Assembly (NCBI RefSeq): GCF_021532375.1
Contig: NZ_JAKGAP010000058.1
Span: 1-43,599 of the forward strand
Source of the DNA: Paenibacillus alkaliterrae
Lineage (GTDB): Bacteria; Bacillota; Bacilli; Paenibacillales; Paenibacillaceae
Length of the DNA stretch: 43,599 nucleotides
Direction of reading: 5' to 3'
In this document: positions 18,263-26,444 of the stretch, piece by piece
How the letters are laid out: each line of letters opens with the position of its first letter
Numbering within the stretch: position 1 is the first letter of the stretch
Translations under genes and position numbers: made by a program
Notes under the pieces: generated by a model
What the model was told of the DNA's origin: nothing
The model's input: the letters and a program-made list of their open reading frames with translations, nothing else
Database searches by the model: none

Positions 18263-19476
18263 CCCCTTATTCCTCCCTCCATGCCTTTTCCGGCCATCAC
18301 CAATTTTTCGGTGTGCACCAACGAATTTGCCGTTCGCTTAAGGCTGCCCGGCACCTGACCGTCCGCTCCTCTCTCCTCTTCGAACAGGAAGAGCGGATTA
18401 AGCCGTATTTCGCCCGCTTCTACGCCAACAACCTCGCATATTTCCATTACCTTCCGGGAGCGGTCACGAAACCTTGATAAATGGATGACGATATCGATGG
18501 CCGAAGCGATTTGCTGGCGTATGACCTGCACAGGCAGCTCTGCAGCGCTTAATACCATCGTTTCTAGGCGAGCAATCATATCCTTAGCCCCGTTGCTGTG
18601 GCCCGTACTCATACTGCCTGAATGTCCGGTATTGAGTGCTTGCAGCATATCGAGCGCCTCTCCGCCGCGCACCTCGCCAACAATAATTCGATTGGGTCGC
18701 ATGCGAAGGGAGGCTCGTATGAGATCGCGCATCTTAATTTCCCCTTTGCCTTCGGTATTCGCATTTCGCGTCTCCATCGAAACCAAATTAGGCAGCGATC
18801 GGATTTGCAGCTCGGCCGAGTCTTCGATCGTAACGATTCGCTCGTCGGAAGGGATAAACTGCGACAACGCATTTAAGAACGTGGTTTTGCCCGTTCCCGT
18901 GCCGCCGCTTATAAAGATGTTGTATTGCGCGCCGATCATTTCCTTCAAGAAGACTGCGGCAGCGGCCGTTAGTGATCCTATTGACACCAGCTGTTCCATC
19001 GTAAGCGGCTTCTCGGGAAACTTTCGAATCGTCATGCATGGTCCTTTGAGCGCAACAGGCGGCAGCACCACATGCACTCGGGAGCCATCCTTCAGTCTGG
19101 CATCCACAATCGGCGACGACTCATTTACGACGCGGTTGACACTGGCCACAACGGTCTGAATTAAATCCTCCAGCCGCTCCCTGCTTTCAAATGAAACGGG
19201 AAGCAGCGTCATTCTTCCTTCGCGTTCAACAAAAATCTCGGCATGATGGTTAATCATAATCTCGCTGACGGACGCATCCTCCATCAAGGGCTGCAAAATG
19301 TCTAACCCTCTAAATGAATGGAATAGTCTGCGTACCAGTTTCACCTTCTCCGTTGCCGTAAGCGGATGGCGCTCACACCACTCGAACACGATTTCCTCAA
19401 CGAGTTTCATTAAGCTGCCGTCTGACAGCGCGCCGCTGAAATCAATTTTCGAGCGCACCATGTTTCGCAGCTCCAT
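18259..19476 (-). CDS. tadA: Tad pilus assembly ATPase TadA/CpaF
   Basis: Secretion ATPase that powers pilin polymerisation. 405 residues from the ATG: N-terminal domain (SEIMINHHAEIFVEREG at about 70), Walker A GGTGTGKTTFLN (about 190), Asp box and Walker B region RPNRIIVGEVRGGEALDML (about 255), and a His box GHSGSMSTGHSNG. The gene's start is odd. The only strong ribosome site, GGAGGGG, ends about 26 bases before the ATG and is followed at nine bases by in-frame CTG codons (19497, 19494), which would add LLTDEIV. The true start may therefore be CTG. It follows tadZ directly. Confidence 0.93.
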   Translation of the reverse strand: MELRNMVRSKIDFSGALSDGSLMKLVEEIVFEWCERHPLTATEKVKLVRRLFHSFRGLDILQPLMEDASVSEIMINHHAEIFVEREGRMTLLPVSFESRERLEDLIQTVVASVNRVVNESSPIVDARLKDGSRVHVVLPPVALKGPCMTIRKFPEKPLTMEQLVSIGSLTAAAAVFLKEMIGAQYNIFISGGTGTGKTTFLNALSQFIPSDERIVTIEDSAELQIRSLPNLVSMETRNANTEGKGEIKMRDLIRASLRMRPNRIIVGEVRGGEALDMLQALNTGHSGSMSTGHSNGAKDMIARLETMVLSAAELPVQVIRQQIASAIDIVIHLSRFRDRSRKVMEICEVVGVEAGEIRLNPLFLFEEERGADGQVPGSLKRTANSLVHTEKLVMAGKGMEGGIRG

Positions 19477-19499
19477 GACGATCTCATCTGTCAGCAGTT

Positions 19500-20663
19500 C
19501 TACTCCCCTCCTTCCTGAAGAATAAATTTAAACAGCTTATCCGCAGCCGCGCGGAACAAAGGCGAGGACAGCAGAGTCACGGCAGCCGCCCCGCGCCATT
19601 CAGGCACCTCCGGCAGTTGGACCGGTGCGCATACGATATCATTCCTCTCGCTTAGCGAAGGCTTTGCTGCCGTAGTCGCCCGATTATTGACGAAAACAAA
19701 TTTGCGAGAACAACTGCGGAATCTCTCGCCCCACCTCTGCTCGCCATAACGGAGCTTCATCGATTGCTTATCCCGTACGGAGCCGTCATCGTTCATCACC
19801 CAGAGCACTTGATTCGATTGCTCGAATAGAGCGGCATGAAGCTCTTCCAGCCCATCATCCAAATCGATTACGATAAGATCGTATTGCCGGCTGCGGGCAA
19901 TGACGTCTACCAAGCCAAGCGCATCCTCCGCGCCAAGCGTCAATCGATCCTCCATGTTTGTGCAGGGTGCCAAATAGTCGCCTTTCAGAAGCGAATGGCG
20001 GTTACGATGCTCCAGCAGCCATTTCACAGATTGGTCCGGCTGCGCCTTCAAGCCGTACAGGAACTCGGAGAGCCCTTCTCTTACGCCTGGAGCATTAGGA
20101 GCATCGCCGTTCTGCGGCAGACCGAGCCATGCCTCTGACGTATTCCACCTCTCTAAATTCAAATAGAACGTACGGTAGCGATGAGTGCTTGCTGCATGCG
20201 CCAAATGAAGCGCCAAAGCGGTCTTTCCCGTACCGCCCGTTGCCGAGTATACCGAAATGATCTTGATGCCTGCTGCAAGCTCGGAGGCCGCGTCTATTTG
20301 GCCTGGGTGACCAATGGACATCGCATGCAGATCCGATAAACGCTGCAGCAATAACGGAAGCGGCTGGTACTGGTGCAGCTCGAGTACTTCTTTGCTTTCA
20401 CCAAGCTTCATTACGAGCGCTGCTGTCGGAATAGCGGCAAATGCTTCATCGCGCCCCTTCAGCTCGTTTAGAAGCTCCGGCTGTGCCGCCAATAAATCGA
20501 TTCTGTAGCCTTGCTTCACGTATTGCATGCATGCGCCCGCATTGGTGAAAGCAATCACCTGCCATTGTTCGAACAGCGGGCTGTCACGCACGTAATCGGC
20601 TAGCCGCTTCATGTATTCCGGCTCCCTCACCGCTACTGCCAGCTGATATTTTCTCAATCGCAA
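19500..20663 (-). CDS. tadZ: MinD-like localisation ATPase TadZ/CpaE
   Basis: First gene of the Tad operon; such proteins place the pilus machine in the cell. The first about 120 residues look like a receiver-type or atypical domain (LAVAVREPEYMKRLADYVRD). Then comes a ParA/MinD P-loop domain with SATGGTGKTALALHLAHAAS at about 140 and Walker B-like YDLIVIDLDDG at about 265. In the P-loop the signature Lys of the deviant Walker A (KGGxGKT) is Thr, which usually affects dimer-linked hydrolysis. Starts are TTG at 20663 or 20657 after GGGGAGG. The operon has no obvious promoter between here and the terminator upstream. Confidence 0.85.
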   Translation of the reverse strand: MRLRKYQLAVAVREPEYMKRLADYVRDSPLFEQWQVIAFTNAGACMQYVKQGYRIDLLAAQPELLNELKGRDEAFAAIPTAALVMKLGESKEVLELHQYQPLPLLLQRLSDLHAMSIGHPGQIDAASELAAGIKIISVYSATGGTGKTALALHLAHAASTHRYRTFYLNLERWNTSEAWLGLPQNGDAPNAPGVREGLSEFLYGLKAQPDQSVKWLLEHRNRHSLLKGDYLAPCTNMEDRLTLGAEDALGLVDVIARSRQYDLIVIDLDDGLEELHAALFEQSNQVLWVMNDDGSVRDKQSMKLRYGEQRWGERFRSCSRKFVFVNNRATTAAKPSLSERNDIVCAPVQLPEVPEWRGAAAVTLLSSPLFRAAADKLFKFILQEGGE

Positions 20664-20691
20664 GCCCTCCCCTCAATTCTTCAAAAAACAC

Positions 20692-20757
20692 AAAAAAAGC
20701 ACCATAGAAGGCGCAGATATCTGCAGCCTTGTACGGTGCTTCCGTTTTTTAGAATTA
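20692..20757. terminator. bidirectional terminator between the transaldolase remnant and tadZ
   Basis: Long hairpin with arms AAGCACC..(A)AGGC and GCC.T..GGTGCTT (about 20697-20711 and 20725-20741) around a palindromic centre GCAGATATCTGC. It is flanked by A7 on one side and T6 on the other. On the minus strand it ends the ccpN-yqfL-ndk-transaldolase transcript. Confidence 0.8.
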
Positions 20758-20806
20758 ACTTTTTTTAAAATTTACCATAACCTTATTCCATCCGTCAACA
20801 GCAGAG

Positions 20807-21337
20807 TTATTTCTGCTTGCTCCAGTCGCTCAAAAACTTCTCGATACCGATGTCGGTAAGGGGGTGCTTCCATAGCGACGGCAGCAGCGAACCTGGTATG
20901 GTCGCTATATGAGCCCCTGCAATCGCCGCTTGCTCTAAGTGGCCGATATGACGGATGCTCGCAACAATAATTTCGGTAGAATAACCATAGTTCCTAATAA
21001 TGGCGTTTAGATCGCGAACCAGCTTTAAGCCTTCAACGCCAATGTCGTCCAGCCTTCCGACAAACGGGCTGATGAAGGTCGATCCCGCTTTGACAGCCAT
21101 GAGCCCCTGCGCCGCTGAGAATACGAGCGTTACATTCGTTTTAATGCCCTTCTCAGCAAGTGCGTGCGTCGCATATAGACCGTCCTCCGTCAGAGGCAGC
21201 TTAATAACGACATTAGGAGCCCATTCCGCTATTTCAAGAGCTTCCTTCAGCATATCGTCAGCTTTCGTGCCGATAACCTAGGCGCTGACAGGACCGGATA
21301 CGATGTTGCAAATTTCCTTATCCAAGAAAAACTTCAT
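20807..21337 (-). pseudogene. transaldolase / fructose-6-phosphate aldolase-like, broken
   Basis: TalC/Fsa family, normally about 215 residues. The start MKFFLD (ATG 21337, GGGAG upstream) jumps straight to KEICNIVSGPVSA, skipping about 40 residues that normally contain the VTTNPSL motif. The frame is then interrupted by TAG (21278-21280) exactly where the family has Glu (GPVSA-E-VI), a probable GAG-to-TAG change. Downstream the sequence is fully conserved, including the Schiff-base Lys region [36 protein letters not shown] and VASIRHIGH. The C-terminal 148 residues could still be made from an internal ATG at 21253 but would lack the first strands of the barrel. Last gene of the ccpN unit. 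Confidence 0.88.
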
Positions 21338-21355
21338 ATCCGGTCAACTCCCTTT

Positions 21356-21754
21356 TTATCGAAAAAACAGTTTGATCTCCCGCTCCGCGCTCTCGTCGGA
21401 GTCCGAGCCATGGATGATATTGCTCGCCACGTCAACCGCATAATCACCGCGGATCGTTCCTGCCGGCGCATCTGACGGATTTGTGGCGCCAATAAGCGCC
21501 CTGGCATTTTTGATTGCATCCTTGCCTTCCCAGATCATGGCGAAAACCGGTCCCGATACGATAAAATCGACTAATTCATCAAAAAACACCTTAGAGCGTA
21601 AATGCTCATAGTGATGCTCGGCAAGCTCTCTGCTTAATTGCATCACCTTCGCATCGACCAACTTAAATCCTTTCTCTTCGAAGCGCGCCACAATGCGGCC
21701 TACTAATCCGCGTGCGTAGCCATCTGGCTTAACCATTACAAACGTTCTATCCAT
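21356..21754 (-). CDS. ndk: nucleoside diphosphate kinase
   Basis: Transfers the gamma phosphate between nucleoside tri- and diphosphates through a phosphohistidine. 132 residues, with [13 protein letters not shown] at the start, the [11 protein letters not shown] core and the catalytic His in [16 protein letters not shown]. The protein ends at FFR and lacks the about 15-residue tail of Bacillus-type enzymes; short forms of this length exist in other bacteria. A ribosome site AAGGGGG precedes the ATG. It lies 34 bases after yqfL and 18 bases before the transaldolase remnant. Confidence 0.93.
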   Translation of the reverse strand: MDRTFVMVKPDGYARGLVGRIVARFEEKGFKLVDAKVMQLSRELAEHHYEHLRSKVFFDELVDFIVSGPVFAMIWEGKDAIKNARALIGATNPSDAPAGTIRGDYAVDVASNIIHGSDSDESAEREIKLFFR

Positions 21755-21788
21755 GTAGATTCCCCCTTGTCTCTAACGGTATAGCCAT

Positions 21789-22592
21789 TTAATTGTTAAG
21801 CCATTCAATAATAATGCCGGCGGTCTCTTCAATTGCCCGGTTAGTCACGTCAATGATTGGACAATCGAGCGATTTCATGATCGTCTCTGCGTATTCAAGC
21901 TCCTCTAGAATCCTCTCTGTAGAAGCATACTGGGCCGATGCCGGCAGTCCGAGCGTCTTCAGCCTTTCCGAACGAATCTCGAGCAAATGCTCCGGATGCA
22001 TCGTTAATCCCACGATTAATCGGCCTGGGGCTGATTTCAGCTCCTCGGGCGGATTCACCTCAGGCATAAGCGGCAAATTCGCTGTCTTAATGCCCTTGTG
22101 GGACAAAAATATGCTGAGAGGCGTCTTAGAGGTACGGCTTACACCGATTAATACAACCTGCGCCTGCACAAAGCCGCGCGCATCCTTGCCGTCATCGTAT
22201 TTTACTGCAAATTCAATCGCATCCATCCGGCGATGGTAGGCATCATCAATAGAGTGCAGAAGCCCCGGCTCCCGCTTCGGAAAGCTGCCGAACGTATCAA
22301 TATAGGCTTGCATCATCGGCCCCATAACGTCAACCGCCCGGACGCCCGCATGAAGCGCCTCTTCCTTCATCAGCTCCCGAAGCTCCGGCTGCACGAGCGT
22401 GTAGCTGATGAAGCCTCCCGTGCTGCGCGCCTCCGCAACGATGCGGACAATCTCATCCTCGGATTTTAAATGTCCGTACCGCTTAATCTTCACGCGCTCG
22501 GATGAAAATTGCCGCAAGGTTGCCTTTGCTACCGCTTCCGCCGTTTCTCCGACGGCATCGGAGCATACGTATATCGTTTGCTCTGTCTTCAT
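21789..22592 (-). CDS. yqfL: pyruvate,phosphate dikinase regulatory protein (YqfL)
   Basis: Bifunctional ADP-dependent kinase / Pi-dependent pyrophosphorylase of the PSRP family, acting on pyruvate phosphate dikinase or PEP synthetase. 267 residues with the N-terminal TIYVCSDAVGETAEAVAKA and the unusual P-loop GVSRTSKTPLSIFLSHKG at about 155. The frame is open well upstream, but the ATG at 22592 has GGAGGAG six bases before it and overlaps the ccpN stop as ATGA. The ccpN-yqfL pair is conserved in Bacillus and links gluconeogenic transcription with PEP synthesis. Confidence 0.92.
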   Translation of the reverse strand: MKTEQTIYVCSDAVGETAEAVAKATLRQFSSERVKIKRYGHLKSEDEIVRIVAEARSTGGFISYTLVQPELRELMKEEALHAGVRAVDVMGPMMQAYIDTFGSFPKREPGLLHSIDDAYHRRMDAIEFAVKYDDGKDARGFVQAQVVLIGVSRTSKTPLSIFLSHKGIKTANLPLMPEVNPPEELKSAPGRLIVGLTMHPEHLLEIRSERLKTLGLPASAQYASTERILEELEYAETIMKSLDCPIIDVTNRAIEETAGIIIEWLNN

Positions 22593-23257
22593 TCTGGCTC
22601 CTCCAATTCCCCTGCCGCAGCAAAGTCCGCCATCATACGTATAATGTTCGATTTCGATACCCAGCCGGTTACTTCCGGATCTGCCGCTTGCTCCTCGCGG
22701 GACATAATAACAGGAAGGCAATCAACCTGGTGGAGCGACATTTTGCGAATCGCGTCCATAACGGAATCGTCGGGCATTAACGTTACGATATTCGGGTAGC
22801 GGGTCATTACCATACTGACGGGAATGGCTGCGGAGCCAGTATTGCCCAGCGTTATTTTGAGCAAGTCCTTAGGCGTTACAATGCCTACGAAACGTTTCTG
22901 GTCGTTAACGACCAGAAGGGTATCGGCATTTTCGGTAAACAGCGTAATGACAGCATCGTGCACCGACAGGGAATCGGGTACGTTGACCGGAACCCCCTGC
23001 ACCTCTTTCACCTTTAAAGCGTGGAATTGCTGCAGGGGCTCGCCGCTTGAACGATACGTATTTCCCAGAAAATAACCGACCTTCGGCTTCGCATCAAGCA
23101 AACCAAGCATGACGAGAAGCGATAGATCCGAGCGCAGCGTCGGCCTGCTGACTCCTAAATATTCTGCCAATTGTTCACCGGTAATCGGCGCATGCCTCTT
23201 CACGAGCTCAAGAAGCTCCAATTGCCGCGAGGATAGCTGAATCGTACTCCCCTCCAA
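22589..23257 (-). CDS. ccpN: CcpN family repressor of gluconeogenic genes
   Basis: N-terminal winged helix (residues 8-60: ITGEQLAEYLGVSRPTLRSD) and a pair of CBS domains (about 85-210), as in CcpN, which represses gapB and pckA in Bacillus on glycolytic carbon. 222 residues from the TTG at 23257. That TTG has no ribosome site. The strong GGAGGGG lies inside its second and third codons and would place initiation at ATT, codon 6, where the homology to CcpN (IxLxxRQ) begins. The start is therefore unsettled. Head of ccpN-yqfL-ndk. Confidence 0.88.
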   Translation of the reverse strand: MEGSTIQLSSRQLELLELVKRHAPITGEQLAEYLGVSRPTLRSDLSLLVMLGLLDAKPKVGYFLGNTYRSSGEPLQQFHALKVKEVQGVPVNVPDSLSVHDAVITLFTENADTLLVVNDQKRFVGIVTPKDLLKITLGNTGSAAIPVSMVMTRYPNIVTLMPDDSVMDAIRKMSLHQVDCLPVIMSREEQAADPEVTGWVSKSNIIRMMADFAAAGELEEPE

Positions 23258-23329
23258 TCCGTATATGAGTCATAAATAAACTATTTAACGCTACTATTCG
23301 ATGAATAATATATCATATTAAAATTTTCC

Positions 23330-23386
23330 ATTCAACAAACACCATGGCTGCCGCGACCATAGAATGCTCTATGATCGCGGCAGCCT
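23330..23386 (-). terminator. terminator of pepF
   Basis: Near-perfect 18-bp stem on the minus strand beginning GGCTGCCGCGATCATAGA and returning TCTATGGTCGCGGCAGCC (about 23346-23385). It is followed by the T-rich GGTGTTTGTTG. It starts eight bases after the pepF stop. Confidence 0.75.
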
Positions 23387-23392
23387 CCGTTA

Positions 23393-25174
23393 TTACTCGT
23401 TTGTCATCTCCAAAAATTGCTCGACATCGACCGCCGTTAAGGCTGCCGCATCCCGCCAAAAGCCGATCTCCTCCACATTAACGCCAAGATGCTTCTTCGC
23501 CAGCTGCTCTACGCTCATTCTCCCCGTATCGCGCAGCAAGGATACGTATCGTTCCTTAAAGTCAGCCCCCTCCTTCAGCGCACGCGCGTAAATACCCGCA
23601 CTGAACAAATAACCGAAAGTATAAGGGAAATTGTAGAACGGAACATCAGTTAAGTAGAAATGCAGCTTGGACGCCCAGAAGTGCGGGTGTACCTCCCCGA
23701 GCGAATCGCAATAGGCCTCCCGCTGTGCCGCCTCCATTAACGCATTCAGTTCCTCAATCGAGACCAGGCCCTCTCTGCGCCGATCGTAAAACCGATTTTC
23801 GAACAAAAAGCGCGCATGGATGTTCATGAAAAAAGCAACCGAGCGCTGGATTTTGTCCTCAAGCAGCCCCAGCTTCTCATCGGGATCAACCGCTGCCTTC
23901 ATCGCGCAGTCCGACACGATCAGCTCCGCGAAAGTCGAGGCCGTCTCGGCTACGTTCATCGCGTACTCCTGCGACAATGCAGGCAGGTCGTTCATGACAT
24001 GCTGATGATACGCGTGACCAAGCTCATGCGCCAGCGTGGATATGTTCGAGGCCGTGCCCGAATAGGTCATGAAAATACGCGTTTGCCCGCTTTTCGGGAA
24101 AGCGGTGCAGAAGCCTCCCGGACGCTTGCCGGCGCGATCCTCCGCTTCGATCCAAGCATCCTTGAACGCCATTTCCGAAAAGTCGGCAAGCTCAGGACTA
24201 AACGTCCGGAACTGTTCGACGATGAAAGCAGCCGCATCATCATACGGAATGGTCCGAGTCGCCGAGCCGATTGGCGCCTCCACGTCATGCCAATCCAGCT
24301 TCTCTACGCCGAGCAGTTTCGCCTTGCGCTCCAAATAACGGACAAGCACATGCTTGCTTTCTCCGATTGCCGACCACATCGCGTGCAGCGTCGCTTCGCT
24401 CATCCTATTCATTTGCAGCGTCTCCTGCAGCACCGATTCCCAGCCTCGTTTCTCATACAGCTTCAAGCGGAAGCCGGAAATACGATTCAGCGTCTCCGCG
24501 CAAAGCTCAGCTTGCTCCGACCATTCGCGCTCCCACTCCGCGAAAGCCGCCTGCCTCACGGATCGATCGCCGTCCGATAAGCGGTTTTGCATTTGTCCGG
24601 CTGAAAGGATCTTCTTCTCCCCATTCTTGCCGATGTCAGTGAACTTCGCTCTCGCTACGATTACATTGTAATAATCGCTCCAGCCATGATAGCCGTCCAC
24701 TGCCAAATCGCCTGCCAGCGCTTCCAGCTCTGGAGCCATCTTCCGCTTCGCAAGCTCGCGCCGCTCCGCTAGATTAAAAGCTACCCCGGAGAGCTTCTCC
24801 TGCCCGAGCAGCTTCGTCCACGCCTCTTCGCCGATTTCCCGCAGCGTATTGTCAAAACGGGTAAGCACGCCAAGAAACCTCGCCGCTAACGTCTTCACAC
24901 GGTCGTTAAGCGCGCTAGCCGCGGAATCCTTCACATTTTGAGCCAATAAACAGGATACGAATGATTCCGATTGTCGCAAGCGAAGCAATACGCTTTGCAG
25001 AAGCTCCGTACATCGCTCCAGTTCGAAGCTGTCCTTGCCTGCCTCGGGGGAAAGCGCCGCATCCAGCTGCGCGATATCCACTTCGATTCCTTTCAATTCT
25101 TGCGCGAAGGCAGACGAGCCAGAGCCTCCCTCGTAAATAACGTCCAAATTCCAGCTTTGCGGATATCCCTTCAT
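23393..25174 (-). CDS. pepF: M3 family oligoendopeptidase F
   Basis: Cytoplasmic zinc oligopeptidase that trims short peptides. 593 residues from the ATG at 25174; an alternative ATG at 25186 is preceded by GGAGAGGAG but too closely, while GGAGG sits five bases before 25174. The zinc site is intact: STLAHELGHAYHQH (about residue 380) and the downstream Glu in NVAETASTFAELI. The N-terminal half is the helical PepF lid domain. No lesions. Single gene with its own terminator. Confidence 0.92.
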   Translation of the reverse strand: MKGYPQSWNLDVIYEGGSGSSAFAQELKGIEVDIAQLDAALSPEAGKDSFELERCTELLQSVLLRLRQSESFVSCLLAQNVKDSAASALNDRVKTLAARFLGVLTRFDNTLREIGEEAWTKLLGQEKLSGVAFNLAERRELAKRKMAPELEALAGDLAVDGYHGWSDYYNVIVARAKFTDIGKNGEKKILSAGQMQNRLSDGDRSVRQAAFAEWEREWSEQAELCAETLNRISGFRLKLYEKRGWESVLQETLQMNRMSEATLHAMWSAIGESKHVLVRYLERKAKLLGVEKLDWHDVEAPIGSATRTIPYDDAAAFIVEQFRTFSPELADFSEMAFKDAWIEAEDRAGKRPGGFCTAFPKSGQTRIFMTYSGTASNISTLAHELGHAYHQHVMNDLPALSQEYAMNVAETASTFAELIVSDCAMKAAVDPDEKLGLLEDKIQRSVAFFMNIHARFLFENRFYDRRREGLVSIEELNALMEAAQREAYCDSLGEVHPHFWASKLHFYLTDVPFYNFPYTFGYLFSAGIYARALKEGADFKERYVSLLRDTGRMSVEQLAKKHLGVNVEEIGFWRDAAALTAVDVEQFLEMTNE

Positions 25175-25232
25175 GTCAGCCTCCATCTCCTCTCCGAAAT
25201 AAAAAAAGCCAAGAAGCGGCCGCGTTTTTTAT

Positions 25233-25261
25233 TTGCGCAAACCTTCCAGGCGGTGTATAAC
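25233..25261 (+). promoter_or_regulatory. promoter of yycC
   Basis: TTGCGC (25233-25238), a 17-base spacer and TATAAC (25256-25261), 31 bases upstream of the yycC start. Confidence 0.5.
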
Positions 25262-25292
25262 TTAATTATATCCAGATTGGAGGAATTTCACC

Positions 25293-25463
25293 ATGTCTAA
25301 ACCGTTGCAAATATCGGCCGATACGGCTGTTAAGCTGGCAGAGCAGCTTGGCGTGCCGTTAGAGCATTTGATGCATATGCCGCGCCACATTTTATTGCAG
25401 AAGCTTGCAGAACTGGCTAAGAACGATACACCGGCATCAACAGAGAGCGAAGAAAAATCATGA
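25293..25463 (+). CDS. yycC: YycC-like small protein
   Basis: Small protein of 56 residues beginning MSKPLQISADTAVKLAEQLG and containing LEHLMHMPRHILLQKLAEL, the hallmark of the YycC family. It is predicted to be helical. Function is unknown. GGAGG lies eight bases before the ATG. Its stop overlaps the next start (ATGA at 25460), so the two genes are translationally coupled. Confidence 0.85.
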   Translation: MSKPLQISADTAVKLAEQLGVPLEHLMHMPRHILLQKLAELAKNDTPASTESEEKS

Positions 25464-25693
25464 TTCCGTTCGAGAGAGCATGGCCTTATGACATTGTCAT
25501 GGGCGATCTCTACGTAGCAAGCTGCCCCTTCTGCAAGGCGGAAAATGTTTTGCTGCCCGTGCGTCCTTCCGAGCTTAAGGACATCCAGGAAGGCATGAAA
25601 CGCTTGCTCGTCTTCCCTTGCTGTTACAGCAAGGTGACAGTTTTGGACGCGGATCGCGATTACTTGCTGACGGATCATGTCCTTCGTAAATAG
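25460..25693 (+). CDS. small Cys-containing hypothetical protein
   Basis: Protein of 77 residues (MIPFERAWPYDIVMGDLYVA) with a CPFC pair at about residues 22-25 and a Cys-Cys at about 54-55 (VFPCCYSK). Together these could form a small zinc site. No family name recognised. It overlaps yycC by four bases, which argues strongly that it is a real gene. It converges with the DUF2225 gene, five bases apart. Confidence 0.75.
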   Translation: MIPFERAWPYDIVMGDLYVASCPFCKAENVLLPVRPSELKDIQEGMKRLLVFPCCYSKVTVLDADRDYLLTDHVLRK

Positions 25694-25698
25694 TTTTA

Positions 25699-26439
25699 TT
25701 AAGCAGACGTAGAGACCGACTTATCTTCCTCTGCGCTATTTTCTGAAAACGGAATGTCGCCGGACGACCTGAGCCGTCTGGCTTCCGTTTCCTCGCGAAT
25801 GAGCTGCCATTGCTCCCTGCTTGCGCGTATCATTGCCGCATCGACGATTTTCTTATCATTCACGACGCGGGAGAACCAACGCACGGCATCATTATCTTCG
25901 CCGATCCGTCGATTTAGTTCCCCGATAAGATACATGAGCTTAGCATTATTTAGCGCCACGCCCTCGGCCTCGTAAACCCGTATGTATGCCTGAAGCGCGA
26001 ACCGCAGAAACCTTTTTTCCTCATTCTGATTCGATTCGTATCGATAAAGCCAGCCGATGTGATGCAAAATGCCGGCAAGCACGCGGTCCTTCTCCCCAAC
26101 GGCCTGAGCCGAGAGAAGCGCAAGCTTGTAGCAGGTCATAGCCTGCTTGGCGCTCCTCTGCCCGCAATAATCCTGCTTCTGCCACTGTGAACCAATCTTC
26201 TCGTGGTACTGCTTCTTTTGCTGATCGTTCAGACGCTCCAGTCCGTTCTCCGTCGAAGCAAAGCCGCAATTCGGACAAACCCGGACAACGTAGAAATCAG
26301 GATTTACTTCTGTTTTGTAATACCCGCAAAAGTCAGAATCCGTCTTCGTCGCTTTTTTGAAGCTGGGTCTAACACGAGAGGTCATATAAGTCTTTTCGCA
26401 GCAGATGCATTCGATTTTGGATTGGTAGAGCGGTTCCAT
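25699..26439 (-). CDS. DUF2225 protein
   Basis: Protein of about 246 residues. The N-terminal zinc-ribbon-like part has two CxxC pairs (CICCEKTY and VRVCPNCGFAS). The rest is a TPR-like helical repeat region typical of DUF2225. The acidic C-terminus (SENSAEEDKSVST) is probably disordered. Function is unknown. The ATG at 26439 is 11 bases after GAGGAG; a GTG at 26448 is the alternative. It follows the haemoglobin gene closely on the same strand. Confidence 0.8.
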   Translation of the reverse strand: MEPLYQSKIECICCEKTYMTSRVRPSFKKATKTDSDFCGYYKTEVNPDFYVVRVCPNCGFASTENGLERLNDQQKKQYHEKIGSQWQKQDYCGQRSAKQAMTCYKLALLSAQAVGEKDRVLAGILHHIGWLYRYESNQNEEKRFLRFALQAYIRVYEAEGVALNNAKLMYLIGELNRRIGEDNDAVRWFSRVVNDKKIVDAAMIRASREQWQLIREETEARRLRSSGDIPFSENSAEEDKSVSTSA

Positions 26440-26444
26440 AAAGA

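Noticed and set aside
18485..19159. A 224-codon plus-strand open frame inside tadA
   Set aside because: It mirrors the tadA ATPase on the opposite strand, has a Ser/Ile-rich shadow composition and no ribosome binding site.
21356..21754. Ndk as another truncated gene
   Set aside because: It lacks the about 15-residue tail of Bacillus enzymes, but short enzymes of this length ending at the same point occur in other bacteria and all catalytic residues are present.
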